Under the pieces are notes generated by a model. The model made no database searches and was not told the DNA's origin. It was given only the letters and a program-made list of their open reading frames with translations. The position numbers and the translations under genes were made by a program. A stretch of 5,463 bases of DNA from JAQBFJ01 sp032123435 (lineage in GTDB: Bacteria; Verrucomicrobiota; Kiritimatiellia; UBA8416; JAQBFJ01), in assembly GCA_032123435.1 (NCBI GenBank), contig JAQBFJ010000041.1, positions 1-5,463 on the forward strand, given 5' to 3'. Each line of letters starts with the position of its first letter. Positions within the stretch are counted from its first letter, which is position 1. Shown piece after piece: positions 5,341 through 5,463 of this stretch.

Positions 5341-5463
5341 ATGAGTGGAAATGGATGCTTAATACAGAAGTACAAAAGAGTTGGTGGCCTGGCCCCGGTA
5401 GTCGTTGCGACGGCTGGTGTTGATTCTGATATCGTATCGCTTCGAGAAAGCGAACATATCGAC
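5341..5463 (+). CDS. Unidentified phage protein downstream of the capsid gene (5' part only)
   Basis: An ATG at 5341 opens a frame of 41 codons that continues past the right edge. AAGGAG at 5328-5333, 7 bases upstream, strongly supports the start, and the gap from the capsid stop is only 25 bp, so it belongs to the same operon. The visible N-terminus begins MSGNGCLIQKYKRV, then has a valine-rich stretch (PVVVATAGVDSDIVSL) suggesting beta strands, with no signal peptide or membrane segment. Genes here in HK97-type phages often encode head-tail connectors or decoration proteins. That is inference from position only; the family is not recognised. Confidence 0.75.
   Translation, partial: MSGNGCLIQKYKRVGGLAPVVVATAGVDSDIVSLRESEHID

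Noticed and set aside
1..5463. CRISPR array, tRNA, insertion sequence or integrase attachment site
   Set aside because: No regularly spaced repeats, no cloverleaf with the expected stems, no transposase or integrase frame, and no terminal inverted repeats were seen.

Overview
The window is a piece of a tailed double-stranded DNA phage or prophage: the head module of a virus with an HK97-type capsid. All confident genes lie on the + strand in the order portal, MuF-like head protein, prohead protease, major capsid protein, then the start of one more gene. Base composition is roughly balanced and three of the five starts have clear AGGA-type ribosome binding sites, so the host is a bacterium. 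Nothing in the window identifies the host further.

Layout. Positions 1-367 hold no confident gene. They contain a 12-bp tandem repeat, which may be the end of an upstream membrane-protein gene. Next comes a good sigma70-like promoter whose predicted start falls on the first base of a possible 142-nt structured RNA (125-266). After that lie two near-identical 17-bp direct repeats and a second promoter-like element whose predicted transcription start coincides with the portal ATG. The portal gene (368-1846) overlaps the MuF-like gene (1843-2610) by ATGA. The protease (2621-3868) follows after 10 bp. A 121-bp leader with a small hairpin precedes the major capsid gene (start chosen at 3990, end 5315). 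The gene at 5341 runs off the right edge.

How the genes work together. Twelve portal subunits would form the DNA entry/exit ring at one capsid vertex. The MuF-like protein is a minor head protein that associates with the portal. The major capsid protein assembles into a prohead, probably using its N-terminal delta-like region as internal scaffold. The protease then removes that region before DNA packaging. Terminase genes, which usually sit directly upstream of the portal, are not in the window. The protease carries an extra C-terminal domain of unknown function.

The most interesting region is the 5' noncoding segment. A promoter-aligned, pseudoknot-capable RNA candidate sits directly before a portal gene that lacks a Shine-Dalgarno sequence and may be translated from a leaderless mRNA. 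These are predictions made by eye from one sequence and need covariation analysis and RNA mapping.
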